From positions 1,665,399 to 1,729,398 of the forward strand of contig NZ_JAGFPK010000001.1 in NCBI RefSeq assembly GCF_017599385.1: a stretch of DNA of 64,000 bases, given 5' to 3'. This DNA comes from Ciceribacter sp. L1K22. GTDB taxonomy: Bacteria; Pseudomonadota; Alphaproteobacteria; Rhizobiales; Rhizobiaceae. The position numbers were made by a program, and so were the translations under genes. Positions 9,234-19,437 of this stretch are shown here, one piece after another. How positions within the stretch are numbered: the stretch's first letter is position 1; each line of letters starts with the position of its first letter. The notes beneath the pieces are model-generated. The model did not search any database and was not told where the DNA came from. It saw only the letters and a program-made list of their open reading frames with translations.

Positions 9234-9850
9234 TGTTCACCGGAATTGTCACCGATGTGGGAAAGATCGAGTCGGTTACACCTCTCAATGAAGGTGTGCG
9301 CCTGCGGGTCCAAACAGCCTACGATCCCACAACTATCGCCATGGGAGCGTCCATCGCCCATTCCGGTACCTGCCTGACGGTGACCGCGCTCCCCGATGAA
9401 GGCTCGAACGAGCGTTGGTATGAGGTGGAGGCGTGGGAAGAAGCCTTGCGCCTCACGACGATAGGCTCATGGACGAGCGGAACGCGCATCAACCTCGAGA
9501 GATCGCTGAAGATCGGCGACGAGTTGGGTGGTCATATCGTTTCCGGTCACGTCGACGGCACGGCAGAGATCATATCTGTTGTGGCGGAAGGGGATGCGAC
9601 GCGCTTTCGCCTGCGTGTCCCTGAAACGCTTGCGCGATTCGTTGCCCCGAAGGGATCGGTCGCTCTTGACGGCACCTCGCTGACCGTCAACGCGGTTGAC
9701 GGTTGCGACTTCGACGTCTTGCTCATCCGCCATACGCTCGACGTTACGACGTGGGGCGAACGAAAGGCTGGCGATATGGTGAATTTTGAGGTGGATACGA
9801 TGGCACGCTATGCAGCCCGCCTCGCCGAATTTCCAGCTTCAAAACGGTAG
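9233..9850 (+). CDS. ribE: Riboflavin synthase alpha subunit
   Basis: The enzyme dismutates two 6,7-dimethyl-8-ribityllumazine molecules to riboflavin. The 205-residue product shows the expected pair of homologous lumazine-binding barrels (MFTGIVTDVGKIESV at the start and GGHIVSGHVDGTAEI near residue 97, each followed by SLTV/CLTV motifs). It overlaps the ribD stop by one base. The synthesis operon is interrupted here: the next plus-strand gene, ribH, lies 921 bp downstream beyond two minus-strand genes. Confidence 0.97.
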   Translation: MFTGIVTDVGKIESVTPLNEGVRLRVQTAYDPTTIAMGASIAHSGTCLTVTALPDEGSNERWYEVEAWEEALRLTTIGSWTSGTRINLERSLKIGDELGGHIVSGHVDGTAEIISVVAEGDATRFRLRVPETLARFVAPKGSVALDGTSLTVNAVDGCDFDVLLIRHTLDVTTWGERKAGDMVNFEVDTMARYAARLAEFPASKR

Positions 9851-9863
9851 CGCTTCTGCGTTT

Positions 9864-9944
9864 TTAGCGCAGGAAAAGGAAATAGAGCACGATAACGATC
9901 GGAAGCGGAATACCGATCAGCCAGAGCAACAATCCTCGAAACAT
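9864..9944 (-). CDS. Tiny 26-residue hydrophobic membrane peptide
   Basis: The frame encodes 26 residues: MFRG, then a hydrophobic core with two prolines (LLLWLIGIPLPIVIVLYFLF), then LR and TAA. A strong Shine-Dalgarno AGGAGGC lies just upstream of the ATG at 9944. The hydrophobic core would span the membrane once. I believe similar tiny peptides with a GIPLPI-type core occur in other rhizobia, but that is memory, not a search. It is too short for most gene callers. Its function is unknown. Confidence 0.7.
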   Translation of the reverse strand: MFRGLLLWLIGIPLPIVIVLYFLFLR

Positions 9945-10033
9945 ATAAGCCTCCTGTTGTTAAGTGACACCCGCAGGTGTTCGCCGCCCTAACAACAGTC
10001 GATGGAAGGATTTGGTTCCGTCAGAGACGGCAA

Positions 10034-10060
10034 CACCTCCCCGGATGTGCCGGGGAGGTG
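10034..10060 (+). terminator. Strong terminator between ribE and ribH regions
   Basis: CACCTCCCCGG and CCGGGGAGGTG make a perfect 11-pair stem with an ATGTG loop, followed on the plus strand by CGGTTATTTTA. It probably ends the glyA-nrdR-ribD-ribE transcript, and may also limit the minus-strand gene ending at 10087. Confidence 0.8.
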
Positions 10061-10086
10061 CGGTTATTTTATCTGTGTGTCCGGTT

Positions 10087-10431
10087 TCAGCGAACGTAGA
10101 AGGTCAGGCCGCCGTCAGCTGCCTTCTCGGCGCCGACGATGTTGCCAATCTCCACCTTTTGCGCCTTCAACGCTCCGCTGAGCTTTTTGTTTGCGATGAT
10201 CGAGGCCTGCAGTGCGTGTGCCTCCGCCGATGTCGGGCTCTTCGCTTCAAGAGCCACCCTGTCCGGATTGTTCCGGTCAAGGCTGTCGACAGTCTCGACC
10301 GTGAATTTCGGGTTCTTCATGTGGGCGATCGTCGCATCGAGATTCTGCGCTGCGTTGGCGGCGAAGCTTGCTCCGGCGATCGAGGTTACGCTGATGATGG
10401 TAGCGGATGTGAATTTTGCAAAGCGGTTCAT
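10087..10431 (-). CDS. Small secreted hypothetical protein
   Basis: From the ATG at 10431, preceded by AGGAGAAAGACA, the product has 114 residues. A signal peptide is clear (MNRFAKFTSATIISV, then a segment ending ANA), so the mature protein of about 85 residues should be periplasmic. The mature part is Ala/Lys-rich with no cysteines and no motif I recognise (ends ADGGLTFYVR). Together with the 26-residue peptide gene it lies on the opposite strand inside the riboflavin gene run. Confidence 0.8.
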   Translation of the reverse strand: MNRFAKFTSATIISVTSIAGASFAANAAQNLDATIAHMKNPKFTVETVDSLDRNNPDRVALEAKSPTSAEAHALQASIIANKKLSGALKAQKVEIGNIVGAEKAADGGLTFYVR

Positions 10432-10771
10432 TGTCTTTCTCCTTTTCAATGAAGCCAGTGGGAGGCGCATCAAGGCGTGTCCCGCTTGCATTGTTGAGAT
10501 AGCGCCGCGGATGCCGCGTTTTTAGGGCGTAACAAGCTGAAATATAATTAAAAATTGTTCATTTGGGGTGCCCGGAATTTGACACGTTTGTGGCGGACCT
10601 GGGCCTCGGAAAACCAGGCGTTCAGGGGGCTTTGGATAAGGTTATGGCTTAGGCCAGCCGCATTTGGCCGCGCGGGGCCTAAAAACACTTGCCATTCATG
10701 GCTCGCCGTGGTTTGACCGCGATCTCTCCGGGGCCCGAAGCACTCCGTCGCATGTTCGAAAAGGTCTGGTC
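10432..10771. other. Intergenic region between the secreted protein gene and ribH
   Basis: These 340 bases hold the promoters of the minus-strand secreted protein gene and of ribH. An AT-rich patch lies at about 10530-10560 (TATAATTAAAAATTG). A TTGACA-like hexamer occurs at about 10578 on the plus strand without a good -10 match. I see no ORF, riboswitch or RNA gene. Confidence 0.5.
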
Positions 10772-11230
10772 ATGCCGAACAGAAAATCCGCACCGCATCT
10801 CCTGATCGTCGAGGCAAGGTTCTACGACGACATGTCCGATGCACTGCTCGAGGGGGCGAAGGCCGCGCTCGATGAGGTCGGTGCAACGTATGACATCGTC
10901 ACTGTTCCCGGCGCACTCGAAGTGCCGGCCGCGATTTCCATGGCGCTTGACGGTGCCGACAACGGCGGAACGGAGTATGACGGGTTTGTCGCACTCGGCA
11001 TGGTGATCCGTGGAGAGACCTACCACTTCGATATTGTCGCGAACGAATCCTCGCGTGCCCTGATGGACCTCGCCGTGTCGGAGTCTCTGCCAATCGGCAA
11101 CGGAATTCTCACGGTGGAGAACGACGAGCAGGCCTGGGCTAGGGCGCGCCGAACCGATAAGGACAAGGGCGGGTTCGCGGCCCGCGCTGCATTGACAATG
11201 ATCGAACTGAAAAAGAAACTGAGCGGCTAA
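10772..11230 (+). CDS. ribH: 6,7-dimethyl-8-ribityllumazine synthase
   Basis: RibH condenses the RibA/RibD-derived pyrimidine with dihydroxybutanone phosphate and forms pentameric or icosahedral assemblies. The 152-residue product from the ATG at 10772 has the family blocks [27 protein letters not shown] and [13 protein letters not shown], with H in the ETYHFD segment as the catalytic histidine. In-frame codons upstream to 10664 are open but lack family similarity. It lies 2 bp before nusB, and the ribH-nusB pair is a common alphaproteobacterial arrangement. Confidence 0.96.
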   Translation: MPNRKSAPHLLIVEARFYDDMSDALLEGAKAALDEVGATYDIVTVPGALEVPAAISMALDGADNGGTEYDGFVALGMVIRGETYHFDIVANESSRALMDLAVSESLPIGNGILTVENDEQAWARARRTDKDKGGFAARAALTMIELKKKLSG

Positions 11231-11232
11231 CC

Positions 11233-11706
11233 ATGAGCGGCGACGACAAGAATTCCGGCGTGAAGCCCGCAAACCAGCGCGGTGCAGCCCGATTGGCAGC
11301 CGTACAGGCCCTTTATCAGATGGATGTCGGTGGAAGCGGCGTGCTCGAAATCGTAGCGGAGTACGAAACGCACCGGTTGGGACAGGAACTCGACGGCGAC
11401 ACCTATCTGAAGGCTGATCCCTCGTGGTTCCGCTCGATCGTGTCCGGTGTCGTGCGCGACCAGAAATCCATCGACCCCTTGATCAACCAGTCCCTCCAGG
11501 ACGACTGGGCGCTCTCGCGCATCGACAGCACCGTCCGCGCGATCCTGCGCGCGGGCACGTTCGAGCTCCTGGAGCGCAAGGACGTGCCTGTGGCTGTGAT
11601 CGTTACCGAGTACGTGGATATTGCCCGCGCCTTCTTCGAGGAAGACGAGCCGAAGCTGGTCAACGCGGTTTTGGACAGGATTGCCAAGCAGGTTCGGCAG
11701 GGCTGA
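11233..11706 (+). CDS. nusB: Transcription antitermination factor NusB
   Basis: NusB binds boxA RNA with S10 during rRNA antitermination. The 157-residue all-helical protein has family motifs [16 protein letters not shown] near residue 18 and the C-terminal block [20 protein letters not shown] followed by VNAVLDRIA. It follows ribH by 2 bp and the MFS transporter gene begins 13 bp later, so all three are probably cotranscribed. Confidence 0.97.
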   Translation: MSGDDKNSGVKPANQRGAARLAAVQALYQMDVGGSGVLEIVAEYETHRLGQELDGDTYLKADPSWFRSIVSGVVRDQKSIDPLINQSLQDDWALSRIDSTVRAILRAGTFELLERKDVPVAVIVTEYVDIARAFFEEDEPKLVNAVLDRIAKQVRQG

Positions 11707-11719
11707 CAGGACGGCACGA

Positions 11720-12949
11720 ATGGCGACTGCGGATCAGACGGGTATGGACGCGCGCTTCGGCGAAGCGCGGCGCAACGTGGCAATTCTGACCGTAGCGCAG
11801 GCCATCCTCGGCTCCGCCGCTCCGATGGCGTTTTCCGTCGGCGGCCTGGCCGGCTTCCAGCTTCTTGGCGCTGACAAGTCGCTCGCGACTGCTCCACTCA
11901 CCGGGTTCAATATCGGCGTCGCCCTCGGAGCGATCCTCGTAGCCGCCACCGCGCGTTTTTTTGGCCGCAAGCATGGTTTCATGTTCGGCGCGCTGATGGG
12001 TGCGCTCGGTGGGATGCTGGCCGCTTTTGCCCTGTTTCAGGGAAACTTCTGGGTCTTTGTAAGCGGATTGGTGATGATCGGCCTCTCCGGCGGCTTTACG
12101 CAGAAAATTCGCTTTGCGGCTGCGGACGCTTCGCCGAGTTTCTACAAGGGCAAGGCAATCTCGTGGATCTTGGCCGGCGGTATCGTCTCTGCGATTGTCG
12201 GTCCCCAGCTCGCGATCTGGCTGAAGGATGCGATGGCGCCGGTCACCTTCGCGGGGGCCTTCGTCGGTCTTGTGCCGCTGATGCTGCTTGCCATCGGCGT
12301 TCTCTCGTTCCTGAAGCTTCCCGCCAATGTCACAGCCGGTTCAGCCGATGGTCTGCCCAGCCGGTCTCTTGGGGAAATCGTGCTGACTCAGCGGTTCATC
12401 ACGGGGATGATCTGCGGCATAAGCTCCTATGCGCTGATGACGTTCATGATGACCGGGGCACCGCTGGCAATGGTGGTTGGTTGCGGTTTTTCCAGCGAGC
12501 TCGCCACACTCGGTATCCAGTGGCACGTGATCGCCATGTTCGCGCCGAGCTTCTTCACCGGCATGCTGATTTCGCGGTTCGGAACCGAGAAGGTCGTTGC
12601 GATGGGCCTGCTCATCCTGATCGCTTGCGCCATTGTCGCCCATATGGGCGTTGAGCTGTGGAATTTCTGGCTCGCCCTGATCCTGCTGGGGGTCGGCTGG
12701 AACTTCGGCTTCATTGGTGCGACCGCCATCGTAGCTTCCAGCTATCGTCCTCAGGAGGCAGACAAGGTTCAGGGCTTCCACGACATTATCCTGTTCGGCA
12801 CTGTCGCTCTGTCGTCGTTCTCCTCCGGCAAGGTCTTCACCGCTTACGGCTGGTCTGTCATGAACTTCGTCATATGGCCCGTGGCCATCACGTGCCTTGT
12901 CCTCGTCTTCCTCCAGATGCGTGCCTCCACACGCAAGGCAGCCGCTTGA
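11720..12949 (+). CDS. MFS transporter, substrate unknown
   Basis: The 409-residue protein from the ATG at 11720 has about twelve membrane segments and the MFS loop 2-3 region in a weak form (ARFFGRKHGFMFGAL). The frame is open farther upstream into nusB, but the family-like sequence begins here. The substrate cannot be told from sequence. Position behind ribH-nusB gives no firm hint. Confidence 0.88.
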   Translation: MATADQTGMDARFGEARRNVAILTVAQAILGSAAPMAFSVGGLAGFQLLGADKSLATAPLTGFNIGVALGAILVAATARFFGRKHGFMFGALMGALGGMLAAFALFQGNFWVFVSGLVMIGLSGGFTQKIRFAAADASPSFYKGKAISWILAGGIVSAIVGPQLAIWLKDAMAPVTFAGAFVGLVPLMLLAIGVLSFLKLPANVTAGSADGLPSRSLGEIVLTQRFITGMICGISSYALMTFMMTGAPLAMVVGCGFSSELATLGIQWHVIAMFAPSFFTGMLISRFGTEKVVAMGLLILIACAIVAHMGVELWNFWLALILLGVGWNFGFIGATAIVASSYRPQEADKVQGFHDIILFGTVALSSFSSGKVFTAYGWSVMNFVIWPVAITCLVLVFLQMRASTRKAAA

Positions 12950-13100
12950 CCCCCTTCTGATCGGTTCGCTGGGCAGGGCTTGACGCAAAGGAAACCGCGA
13001 CGCAATCTCGCCCCCGTCCGGCGGCTTCTGAGGGGGAGTCGGGTCCGGATAAGTTCGCCCGCGATGAGTGAGGCGCGGGCAATACGGGAGGGTATTGCGA

Positions 13101-15239
13101 ATGACGATTACCTTAGGCGTAATCCTGTGCGGTTTGCTATCGGTCGTGTACGCGATCTGGGCGACACGATCGGTTCTAGCAGCCGATCAGGGCAACGCGC
13201 GCATGCAGGAAATCGCGGGTTTCATCCGCGAAGGTGCGCAGGCTTATTTGACCAGACAATATATGACGATTGCCATCGTCGGCGCGGTCGTGTTTATCGC
13301 GGCATGGGTCCTGTTGTCCGCCACCGCGGCTTTTGGCTTCCTGATCGGAGCGGTTCTTTCGGGCGTCGCAGGTTTTATCGGGATGCATGTTTCGGTGCGG
13401 GCAAATGTGCGGACGGCACAGGCAGCATCGCAGAGTCTTGCAGCCGGCCTGGATATCGCCTTCAAATCCGGCGCGATCACAGGTATGCTGGTCGCGGGCC
13501 TCGCTTTGCTCGGCGTCTCAATTTATTACCTCATCCTGACATCTGTGCTAGGCCACGCCAGCTCGTCTCGTGAAGTCATCGATGCGCTCGTGGCGCTCGG
13601 GTTCGGCGCTTCGTTGATCTCGATCTTTGCTCGTCTCGGCGGCGGCATCTTCACCAAGGGTGCGGATGTGGGCGGTGACCTTGTCGGAAAGGTCGAGGCC
13701 GGCATCCCCGAGGACGATCCACGCAATCCCGCCACCATCGCCGACAATGTCGGTGACAACGTCGGCGATTGCGCCGGCATGGCGGCCGACCTTTTCGAAA
13801 CCTATGCGGTCTCCGTGGTCGCGACGATGGTTCTGGCGGCGATTTTCTTCGCCGGTACGGCGGTCGTCGAGACGGCGATGCTTTACCCGTTGGCCATCTG
13901 CGCCGCGTGCATCGTGACGTCGATCGTCGGCACCTTCTTCGTCAAACTCGGCGCAAATGGTTCCATCATGGGCGCTCTATATAAGGGCCTGATCGTCACC
14001 GGCCTCTTGTCCATCGTGGGACTGGGCGCGGCAACATCGCTGACCATTGGCTGGGGCTCAGTCGGTGTCGTTGGCGCGACCGACATAACCGGCTGGAACC
14101 TCTTCCTGTGCGGCATCCTTGGCCTTGTCGTCACGGCGCTGATCGTTGTCATCACGGAATACTACACCGGAACCAACAAGCGGCCGGTCAACTCCATCGC
14201 CCAGGCATCGGTCACCGGTCACGGCACCAACGTCATCCAGGGTCTGGCTGTTTCTCTGGAATCGACGGCCTTGCCGGCAATCGTCATCGTCGGAGGCATC
14301 ATTTTCACCTATCTGCTGGCAGGCCTTTTCGGCACGGCGATTGCGGTGACCACCATGCTCGGCCTCGCTGGCATGATCGTCGCGCTGGATGCCTTCGGTC
14401 CCGTGACGGATAACGCCGGTGGTATCGCCGAGATGAGCCACCTGCCGCCAGAGGTGCGCAAGTCGACCGATGCGCTCGACGCTGTCGGGAACACCACCAA
14501 GGCGGTGACCAAAGGCTATGCGATCGGTTCGGCAGGCCTCGGCGCGCTGGTGCTGTTTGCCGCCTATTCCTTCGACCTGCGCTACTATGCGGCAAATCCG
14601 GCGGACTATCCGTATTTCGCTGACCTCGGCAACATCTCGTTCGATCTGTCGAACCCGTATGTCGTCGCGGGCCTGATCTTCGGTGGATTGATTCCCTACC
14701 TCTTCGGCGGCATCGCCATGACGGCGGTCGGCCGTGCTGCAGGCTCAATCGTCGAGGAGGTTCGCCGCCAGTTCAAGGACAAGCCTGGAATCATGCAGGG
14801 CACCGAACGGCCAGACTACGGTCGTGCGGTCGATATGCTGACCAAGGCGGCGATCCGGGAAATGATCATCCCCTCGCTGTTGCCTGTACTGGCGCCGATC
14901 GTCGTCTACTTCGGCGTGCTGTTCGTATCCGGCTCAAAGGCGTCGGCCTTCGCGGCCCTTGGAGCGTCGCTTCTTGGCGTGATCGTCAACGGCCTGTTCG
15001 TGGCGATCTCCATGACCTCGGGCGGCGGCGCCTGGGACAATGCGAAGAAAAGCTTCGAGGACGGCTTCGTTGACAAGGACGGGGTGCGCCATCTGAAGGG
15101 CTCCGATGCGCACAAAGCCTCAGTGACCGGTGATACGGTTGGAGACCCTTACAAGGATACGGCAGGTCCTGCGGTCAACCCGGCGATCAAGATCACCAAT
15201 ATCGTGGCTCTGCTGCTGCTGGCGATCCTCGCCGGCTAA
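13101..15239 (+). CDS. hppA: Membrane-bound proton-translocating pyrophosphatase, K+-independent type
   Basis: HppA couples pyrophosphate hydrolysis to proton export across the inner membrane. From the ATG at 13101 (after GGGAGGG) the product has 712 residues and about 16 membrane segments. The substrate-binding block [20 protein letters not shown] and the acidic block [17 protein letters not shown] near residue 220 are intact. The motif [20 protein letters not shown] carries Lys and Thr where K+-dependent enzymes have Ala and Gly, so this is the K+-independent H+ pump class. It is a single-gene unit ending at a strong terminator. Confidence 0.97.
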   Translation: MTITLGVILCGLLSVVYAIWATRSVLAADQGNARMQEIAGFIREGAQAYLTRQYMTIAIVGAVVFIAAWVLLSATAAFGFLIGAVLSGVAGFIGMHVSVRANVRTAQAASQSLAAGLDIAFKSGAITGMLVAGLALLGVSIYYLILTSVLGHASSSREVIDALVALGFGASLISIFARLGGGIFTKGADVGGDLVGKVEAGIPEDDPRNPATIADNVGDNVGDCAGMAADLFETYAVSVVATMVLAAIFFAGTAVVETAMLYPLAICAACIVTSIVGTFFVKLGANGSIMGALYKGLIVTGLLSIVGLGAATSLTIGWGSVGVVGATDITGWNLFLCGILGLVVTALIVVITEYYTGTNKRPVNSIAQASVTGHGTNVIQGLAVSLESTALPAIVIVGGIIFTYLLAGLFGTAIAVTTMLGLAGMIVALDAFGPVTDNAGGIAEMSHLPPEVRKSTDALDAVGNTTKAVTKGYAIGSAGLGALVLFAAYSFDLRYYAANPADYPYFADLGNISFDLSNPYVVAGLIFGGLIPYLFGGIAMTAVGRAAGSIVEEVRRQFKDKPGIMQGTERPDYGRAVDMLTKAAIREMIIPSLLPVLAPIVVYFGVLFVSGSKASAFAALGASLLGVIVNGLFVAISMTSGGGAWDNAKKSFEDGFVDKDGVRHLKGSDAHKASVTGDTVGDPYKDTAGPAVNPAIKITNIVALLLLAILAG

Positions 15240-15260
15240 GACAGGAAAACGGATCAAAAG

Positions 15261-15291
15261 AAAACCGCGGATTTCGGTCCGCGGTTTTTTT
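15261..15291 (+). terminator. Bidirectional terminator between hppA and the BamE-like gene
   Basis: AAAACCGCGGA pairs with TCCGCGGTTTT around the loop TTTCGG, and seven T follow on the plus strand. The reverse strand also has a T-rich flank, so it can serve both converging genes. Confidence 0.92.
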
Positions 15292-15315
15292 GTGAGCAGA
15301 TATTCCGCAGACCGT

Positions 15316-15822
15316 TTAGCTGCCGCCGAAAATGTTTCTCACCGAGCTGGCAGCGCCACCACCGCCCGACAGAATTTGCTGAAGGAAAGTGAGGTCCTTG
15401 CCGCCGGTTGGCGTCGTGCGCGAAATGTTGTCGAACACCTTTCCGTCCTGGAGCGTGTAGTCCGCCCGCTGGCTGACGACGCCATCCTTGTCGAAATAGA
15501 TCGCCAGGATATGCTGATCGACCAGGCGTTGCTTCATGAACGCGACGGAGCGTTTCCGGGTCTGGGAAATATAGTAGAAGACCTCGCCTTCGCCGTCGAA
15601 GGTTTGCGTCGTCGACGGCGTGCCAAGCGACAGGACGACCTGTTCGCGGCTCGAACCGACGGGCACGAGCGCCAGCGCCTGTTCATCGACCACGTATCCG
15701 TTGTGGAAGGTCTCGCTCATCTGCAGCGAATTGCTGTTGCAACCCGCAAGGGCGAGCCCGGACAAGGTGAGCGCAAGTGCCGTAGAGCGGAACGCATTAT
15801 TTTTGGGGTTGAAATACCGCAT
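15316..15822 (-). CDS. Outer-membrane lipoprotein, BamE/SmpA/OmlA family
   Basis: The 168-residue product begins with a lipoprotein signal with lipobox LALAGC (lipid attachment at Cys28). The SmpA/OmlA fold covers about residues 40-125 (VPVGSSREQVVLSLGTPSTT, then FYYISQ). BamE is an accessory lipoprotein of the beta-barrel assembly machine. The C-terminus has a Gly-rich tail (GGGGAASS) usual in rhizobial members. The start is taken at the ATG at 15822; an in-frame ATG at 15843 would add seven residues. It diverges from the chaperone gene at 16068. Confidence 0.9.
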   Translation of the reverse strand: MRYFNPKNNAFRSTALALTLSGLALAGCNSNSLQMSETFHNGYVVDEQALALVPVGSSREQVVLSLGTPSTTQTFDGEGEVFYYISQTRKRSVAFMKQRLVDQHILAIYFDKDGVVSQRADYTLQDGKVFDNISRTTPTGGKDLTFLQQILSGGGGAASSVRNIFGGS

Positions 15823-16067
15823 TATCAAGCACACGTCTCCCATGATGCACGAAGGCCAAGGTCCGGCCTCCGCTTGTTGCGCATATCATTATGGCCTTTC
15901 CGGGGACGCGCGATCGCCATATTCGACCGTGTGATCCGGATGCCGCAATCTGCGCGTCGGCTCTGGCATTGCAATTCACGCCTGCTTCGGTAAACCAGCT
16001 TTCGCAATCATGCAACAACGCCATGGGGACGGGACGGCCGTCTGTCAGCCGGATTTTGGGTTCCTCG

Positions 16068-16610
16068 ATGATTTTTGGGTTTCTACGGCAGAAAAAGAAC
16101 AACCGCATCATCGTCGATCGTCAGTACTCGGCGCTGACCTCGATGGCGCGTGATCCTTTCTTCTACACTGACCTGAACGTTCCGGACACTGTCATGGGCC
16201 GTTTCGAGATGCTGTCTGCCGTAATGATCCTGTTTTTTCGCAGGACCCGAAGCTCGGAGCGGAGCGGTCAGGAACTGGCGCAGGAGATCGTCGACGCCTT
16301 TTTTCAGGACGTCGATCATTCCATCCGCGAGCTCGGTGTCGGCGACCAGGGCGTGCCCAAGCGCATGAAGAAACTGGCCGGAATGTTTTACGGCCGGCTC
16401 GAAGCCTATGCCGCTGCCCTCGACACGGGTGATCGGCCAATGTTGGCAGAGGCGCTCCGGCGCAATATATATCCCGAACCAGGTGCCCAAGCCCCCGATA
16501 TGAATGGTTTGGCGGACTGGATGATGAAGATGGACGGCTACCTTGCCAGTCGGCCCGAAGATGATGTGACGGCAGGCAAACTGTCGCTTTTGCCTCCCCG
16601 GAGCGCGTAA
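16068..16610 (+). CDS. Ubiquinol-cytochrome c chaperone family protein
   Basis: The 180-residue protein from the ATG at 16068 contains the CBP3/UQCC-like region: DPFFYTDLNVPDTVMGRFEM near residue 30, LAQEIVDAFFQDVDHSIREL near 80, GVGDQGVPKRMKKLAGMFYG near 100. Mitochondrial CBP3 assists assembly of the cytochrome bc1 complex, and the bacterial homologue is presumed to act similarly at the inner membrane. It is followed after 2 bp by a YceD-like gene, the usual alphaproteobacterial pairing. Upstream in-frame codons to 15891 look non-coding. Confidence 0.9.
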   Translation: MIFGFLRQKKNNRIIVDRQYSALTSMARDPFFYTDLNVPDTVMGRFEMLSAVMILFFRRTRSSERSGQELAQEIVDAFFQDVDHSIRELGVGDQGVPKRMKKLAGMFYGRLEAYAAALDTGDRPMLAEALRRNIYPEPGAQAPDMNGLADWMMKMDGYLASRPEDDVTAGKLSLLPPRSA

Positions 16611-16612
16611 CG

Positions 16613-17176
16613 ATGACGAATGACAATATCCCTCACGACAGGGCGCCTTTTTCCTATCTGGTGAAGGTAGGACATATTTCGGCCAATCCGGTCCAGGTGC
16701 GAGTCGAGGCGGATGAGCGGGAACGGAACGCTCTGGCCAAACTATGGAACATCGAAGGGGTCAACAGTCTTTCGGCCGAGCTGCAGATTGCGCGCTGGAA
16801 GAAGGATGGCGTGAGGATTCGCGGTCGCGTTTCCGGAGAAATCGTTCAGGCTTGCGTCGTTACCTTGGATCCCGTTGTTTCCCGCATTGATTCGGACATA
16901 GATCAAATCTACGTCCCTGAGGGGTCGAAACTGGCGCGCATCGTGACGGAAGAATCGGCCGAGATGGTTCTAGATCCCGACGGTCCCGACCTGCCGGAGT
17001 CCTTTTCGGGAGACACGATCGACGCCGGCGCGCTTGTCAGCGAATTCGCTGCCCTCTCCATCGATCCCTATCCGAAGAAGCCGGGTGTCGAGTTTGTAGC
17101 CCATGTCGAGGACGACGCTGTGGAAAATCGCAAACCCTCGCCATTTGCCGTGCTGAAAGACTGGAAAAACGACTGA
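16613..17176 (+). CDS. YceD/DUF177 family protein
   Basis: The 187-residue protein belongs to the DUF177 (YceD) family, associated with 23S rRNA metabolism or large-subunit assembly and with fatty-acid synthesis gene clusters. The family signature is the segment GRVSGEIVQACVVTLDPV near residue 68, followed by an acidic stretch (DPDGPDLPESF) and the C-terminal FAALSIDPYPKKPG motif. The usual bacterial partner rpmF is absent; plsX follows instead, as is normal in alphaproteobacteria. Confidence 0.88.
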   Translation: MTNDNIPHDRAPFSYLVKVGHISANPVQVRVEADERERNALAKLWNIEGVNSLSAELQIARWKKDGVRIRGRVSGEIVQACVVTLDPVVSRIDSDIDQIYVPEGSKLARIVTEESAEMVLDPDGPDLPESFSGDTIDAGALVSEFAALSIDPYPKKPGVEFVAHVEDDAVENRKPSPFAVLKDWKND

Positions 17177-17287
17177 ATGGGGCGGAGAGGTGCCGAAAAC
17201 CGGTGACAAAGCGGTTGTGTGGCATCTGAAAACGGCTATTTTGGCCGAAATTTCGCCCACGGGGCGACGCAGGAGGATCAGGCGAGC

Positions 17288-18334
17288 GTGATCAGAATTT
17301 CTCTCGACGCAATGGGCGGTGACTTCGGCCCGGAAGTCGTCATTCCAGGTGCGGCCAAGGCTCTTGAGCGTCATCCCGACGTTAATTTCCTGCTGTTCGG
17401 CCAGAAGGCCAGATGCGAGGGTATCCTTGCAGCCTATCCAAAGCTGCGGGAGAAATCGGTGTTCCACGACTGCGAAGTCGCCGTGGGTATGGACGAAAAG
17501 CCGAGCCAGGCACTAAGGCGCGGCCGATATGTGTCCAGCATGTGGCGATCGATCGAGGCCGTGAAGACCGGGCAGGCCGATGTCGTTGTTTCTGCCGGCA
17601 ATACCGGTGCGCTGATGGCGATGTCGAAATTCTGCCTGCGGACGATGGCCAACGTCGAGAGACCGGCGATCGCAGCCATCTGGCCGACCTTGAAGGGCGA
17701 GAGCATCGTTCTCGATGTCGGGGCGACAATTGGTGCCGATGCCCAGCAACTGCTGGATTTCGCCCTGATGGGCGGCGCCATGGCGCGAGCGCTGTTCGAT
17801 CTTGATAGGCCTCTCGTCGGCCTTCTCAACGTTGGTGTTGAGGAGATCAAGGGTCAGGAAGAGGTCAAGGAAGCCGGGCGCCTCATCCGCGAGGCCGGCC
17901 TCGATACCATGGATTACTACGGCTTCGTCGAAGGCGACGACCTTGGCAAGGGAACCGTGGACGTGGTCGTCACCGAAGGCTTCACCGGCAATATCGCCCT
18001 GAAGACGGCGGAGGGAACCGCGCGCCAGATCGCCCAGTATCTCCGCTCCGCGATGTCGCGGACGCTTCTTGCGAAGATCGGCTATATCCTGGCCAAAGGT
18101 GCGTTTGATCGCCTTCGCGAAAAGATGGATCCGCGCAAGGTCAACGGCGGCGTTTTCCTTGGTCTGAACGGTATCGTCATCAAGAGCCATGGGGGTACGG
18201 ACGCGGAAGGGTTCGCGGCCGCCATCGACGTTGGCTACGATATGGCCCGCAATGGCCTCACTCAAAAAATCGAAAATGATCTTAAAAAATATCATGCCCG
18301 GCACCCGTCCAATGCGGGGCCGGAGGCTGCATGA
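17288..18334 (+). CDS. plsX: Phosphate acyltransferase PlsX
   Basis: PlsX makes acyl-phosphate from acyl-ACP for phospholipid synthesis. The 348-residue product starts at GTG 17288 ([17 protein letters not shown]), preceded by AGGAGGATC. An in-frame ATG at 17219 would add a non-homologous extension. Family blocks [15 protein letters not shown] and [17 protein letters not shown] are intact. It is 19 bp before fabH and probably cotranscribed with it and ihfA. Confidence 0.96.
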   Translation: MIRISLDAMGGDFGPEVVIPGAAKALERHPDVNFLLFGQKARCEGILAAYPKLREKSVFHDCEVAVGMDEKPSQALRRGRYVSSMWRSIEAVKTGQADVVVSAGNTGALMAMSKFCLRTMANVERPAIAAIWPTLKGESIVLDVGATIGADAQQLLDFALMGGAMARALFDLDRPLVGLLNVGVEEIKGQEEVKEAGRLIREAGLDTMDYYGFVEGDDLGKGTVDVVVTEGFTGNIALKTAEGTARQIAQYLRSAMSRTLLAKIGYILAKGAFDRLREKMDPRKVNGGVFLGLNGIVIKSHGGTDAEGFAAAIDVGYDMARNGLTQKIENDLKKYHARHPSNAGPEAA

Positions 18335-18353
18335 TAGACGAGGTATCAAAGAC

Positions 18354-19325
18354 ATGATCCGCTCTGTAGTGCGTGGTTTCGGAGCAGCGCTTCCGAAACG
18401 GGTGTTGAGCAACCGTGAACTGGAAAGCATGGTCGAGACATCCGACGAATGGATCGTGCAGCGGACAGGTATCCGCCAGCGTTATATAGCCGGTGAGGGC
18501 GAGACGACGGCATCGCTTGGTGCGGATGCGGCTCGGGCCGCTTTGACGAACGCTGGTCTGTCCGCCGAAGATGTTGATCTGATTATTTGCGCCACCTCCA
18601 CGCCGGACAATACCTTTCCGGCCACCGCGGTGAATATCCAGAACAGGCTTGGTATTACGCACGGCTTCGCCTTTGATGTGCAGGCTGTGTGCTCCGGCTT
18701 TGTGTACGCCGTCGCCACAGCCGACCTCTATATCCGAGGTGGCATGGCGAAACGTGTCCTGGTCATAGGTGCGGAAACGTTCTCCCGCATTCTGGACTGG
18801 ACCGATCGCACCACATGCGTGCTGTTTGGCGACGGGGCGGGTGCGATTGTTCTTGAGGCTCAGGAAGGGCAGGGAGGACTTGCCGATCGCGGGATTCTCA
18901 CATCCCAGCTTCGCTCTGACGGCTCTCACAAGGAAAAGCTCTATGTCGACGGCGGGCCGTCGACCACGGGGACAGTCGGCCACCTGAGGATGGAAGGCCG
19001 CGAGGTGTTCAAACATGCCGTCGGCATGATTACAGACGTCATCGAACAATCGTTCGAGGCAACCGGGATCAGCGCGGCGGACGTTGACTGGCTCGTGCCG
19101 CATCAGGCGAACAAGCGCATTATCGATGGCTCTGCCAAGAAACTCGGAATACCGCCGGAAAAGGTCGTGGTGACGGTCGACCAGCATGGGAATACGTCCG
19201 CGGCGTCCATTCCGCTCGCTCTTGCCACTGCGGGCGCGGATGGCCGCATCAAGAGGGGCGATCTTGTGCTGCTGGAGGCCATGGGTGGAGGCTTCACGTG
19301 GGGCGCTGTGCTGTTGCGCTGGTAA
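18354..19325 (+). CDS. fabH: 3-oxoacyl-ACP synthase III
   Basis: FabH starts fatty-acid synthesis by condensing acetyl-CoA with malonyl-ACP. The 323-residue protein carries the full catalytic triad: C113 (QAVCSGF), H250 (PHQANKRI) and N280 (HGNTSAAS). The G-rich C-terminal block [16 protein letters not shown] is standard. The start is the ATG at 18354, since upstream in-frame codons overlap plsX and have no similarity to the family. Confidence 0.97.
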   Translation: MIRSVVRGFGAALPKRVLSNRELESMVETSDEWIVQRTGIRQRYIAGEGETTASLGADAARAALTNAGLSAEDVDLIICATSTPDNTFPATAVNIQNRLGITHGFAFDVQAVCSGFVYAVATADLYIRGGMAKRVLVIGAETFSRILDWTDRTTCVLFGDGAGAIVLEAQEGQGGLADRGILTSQLRSDGSHKEKLYVDGGPSTTGTVGHLRMEGREVFKHAVGMITDVIEQSFEATGISAADVDWLVPHQANKRIIDGSAKKLGIPPEKVVVTVDQHGNTSAASIPLALATAGADGRIKRGDLVLLEAMGGGFTWGAVLLRW

Positions 19326-19437
19326 GGGTGCGGAGTCGAAATTAAGGATTTCGAACAAGCGCTTGACCGTCCGCTGCAAGGACAATACTCTCACAGCGCT
19401 TTCATACGATCACCTTTATAAATACGGGCGGAGAGCA

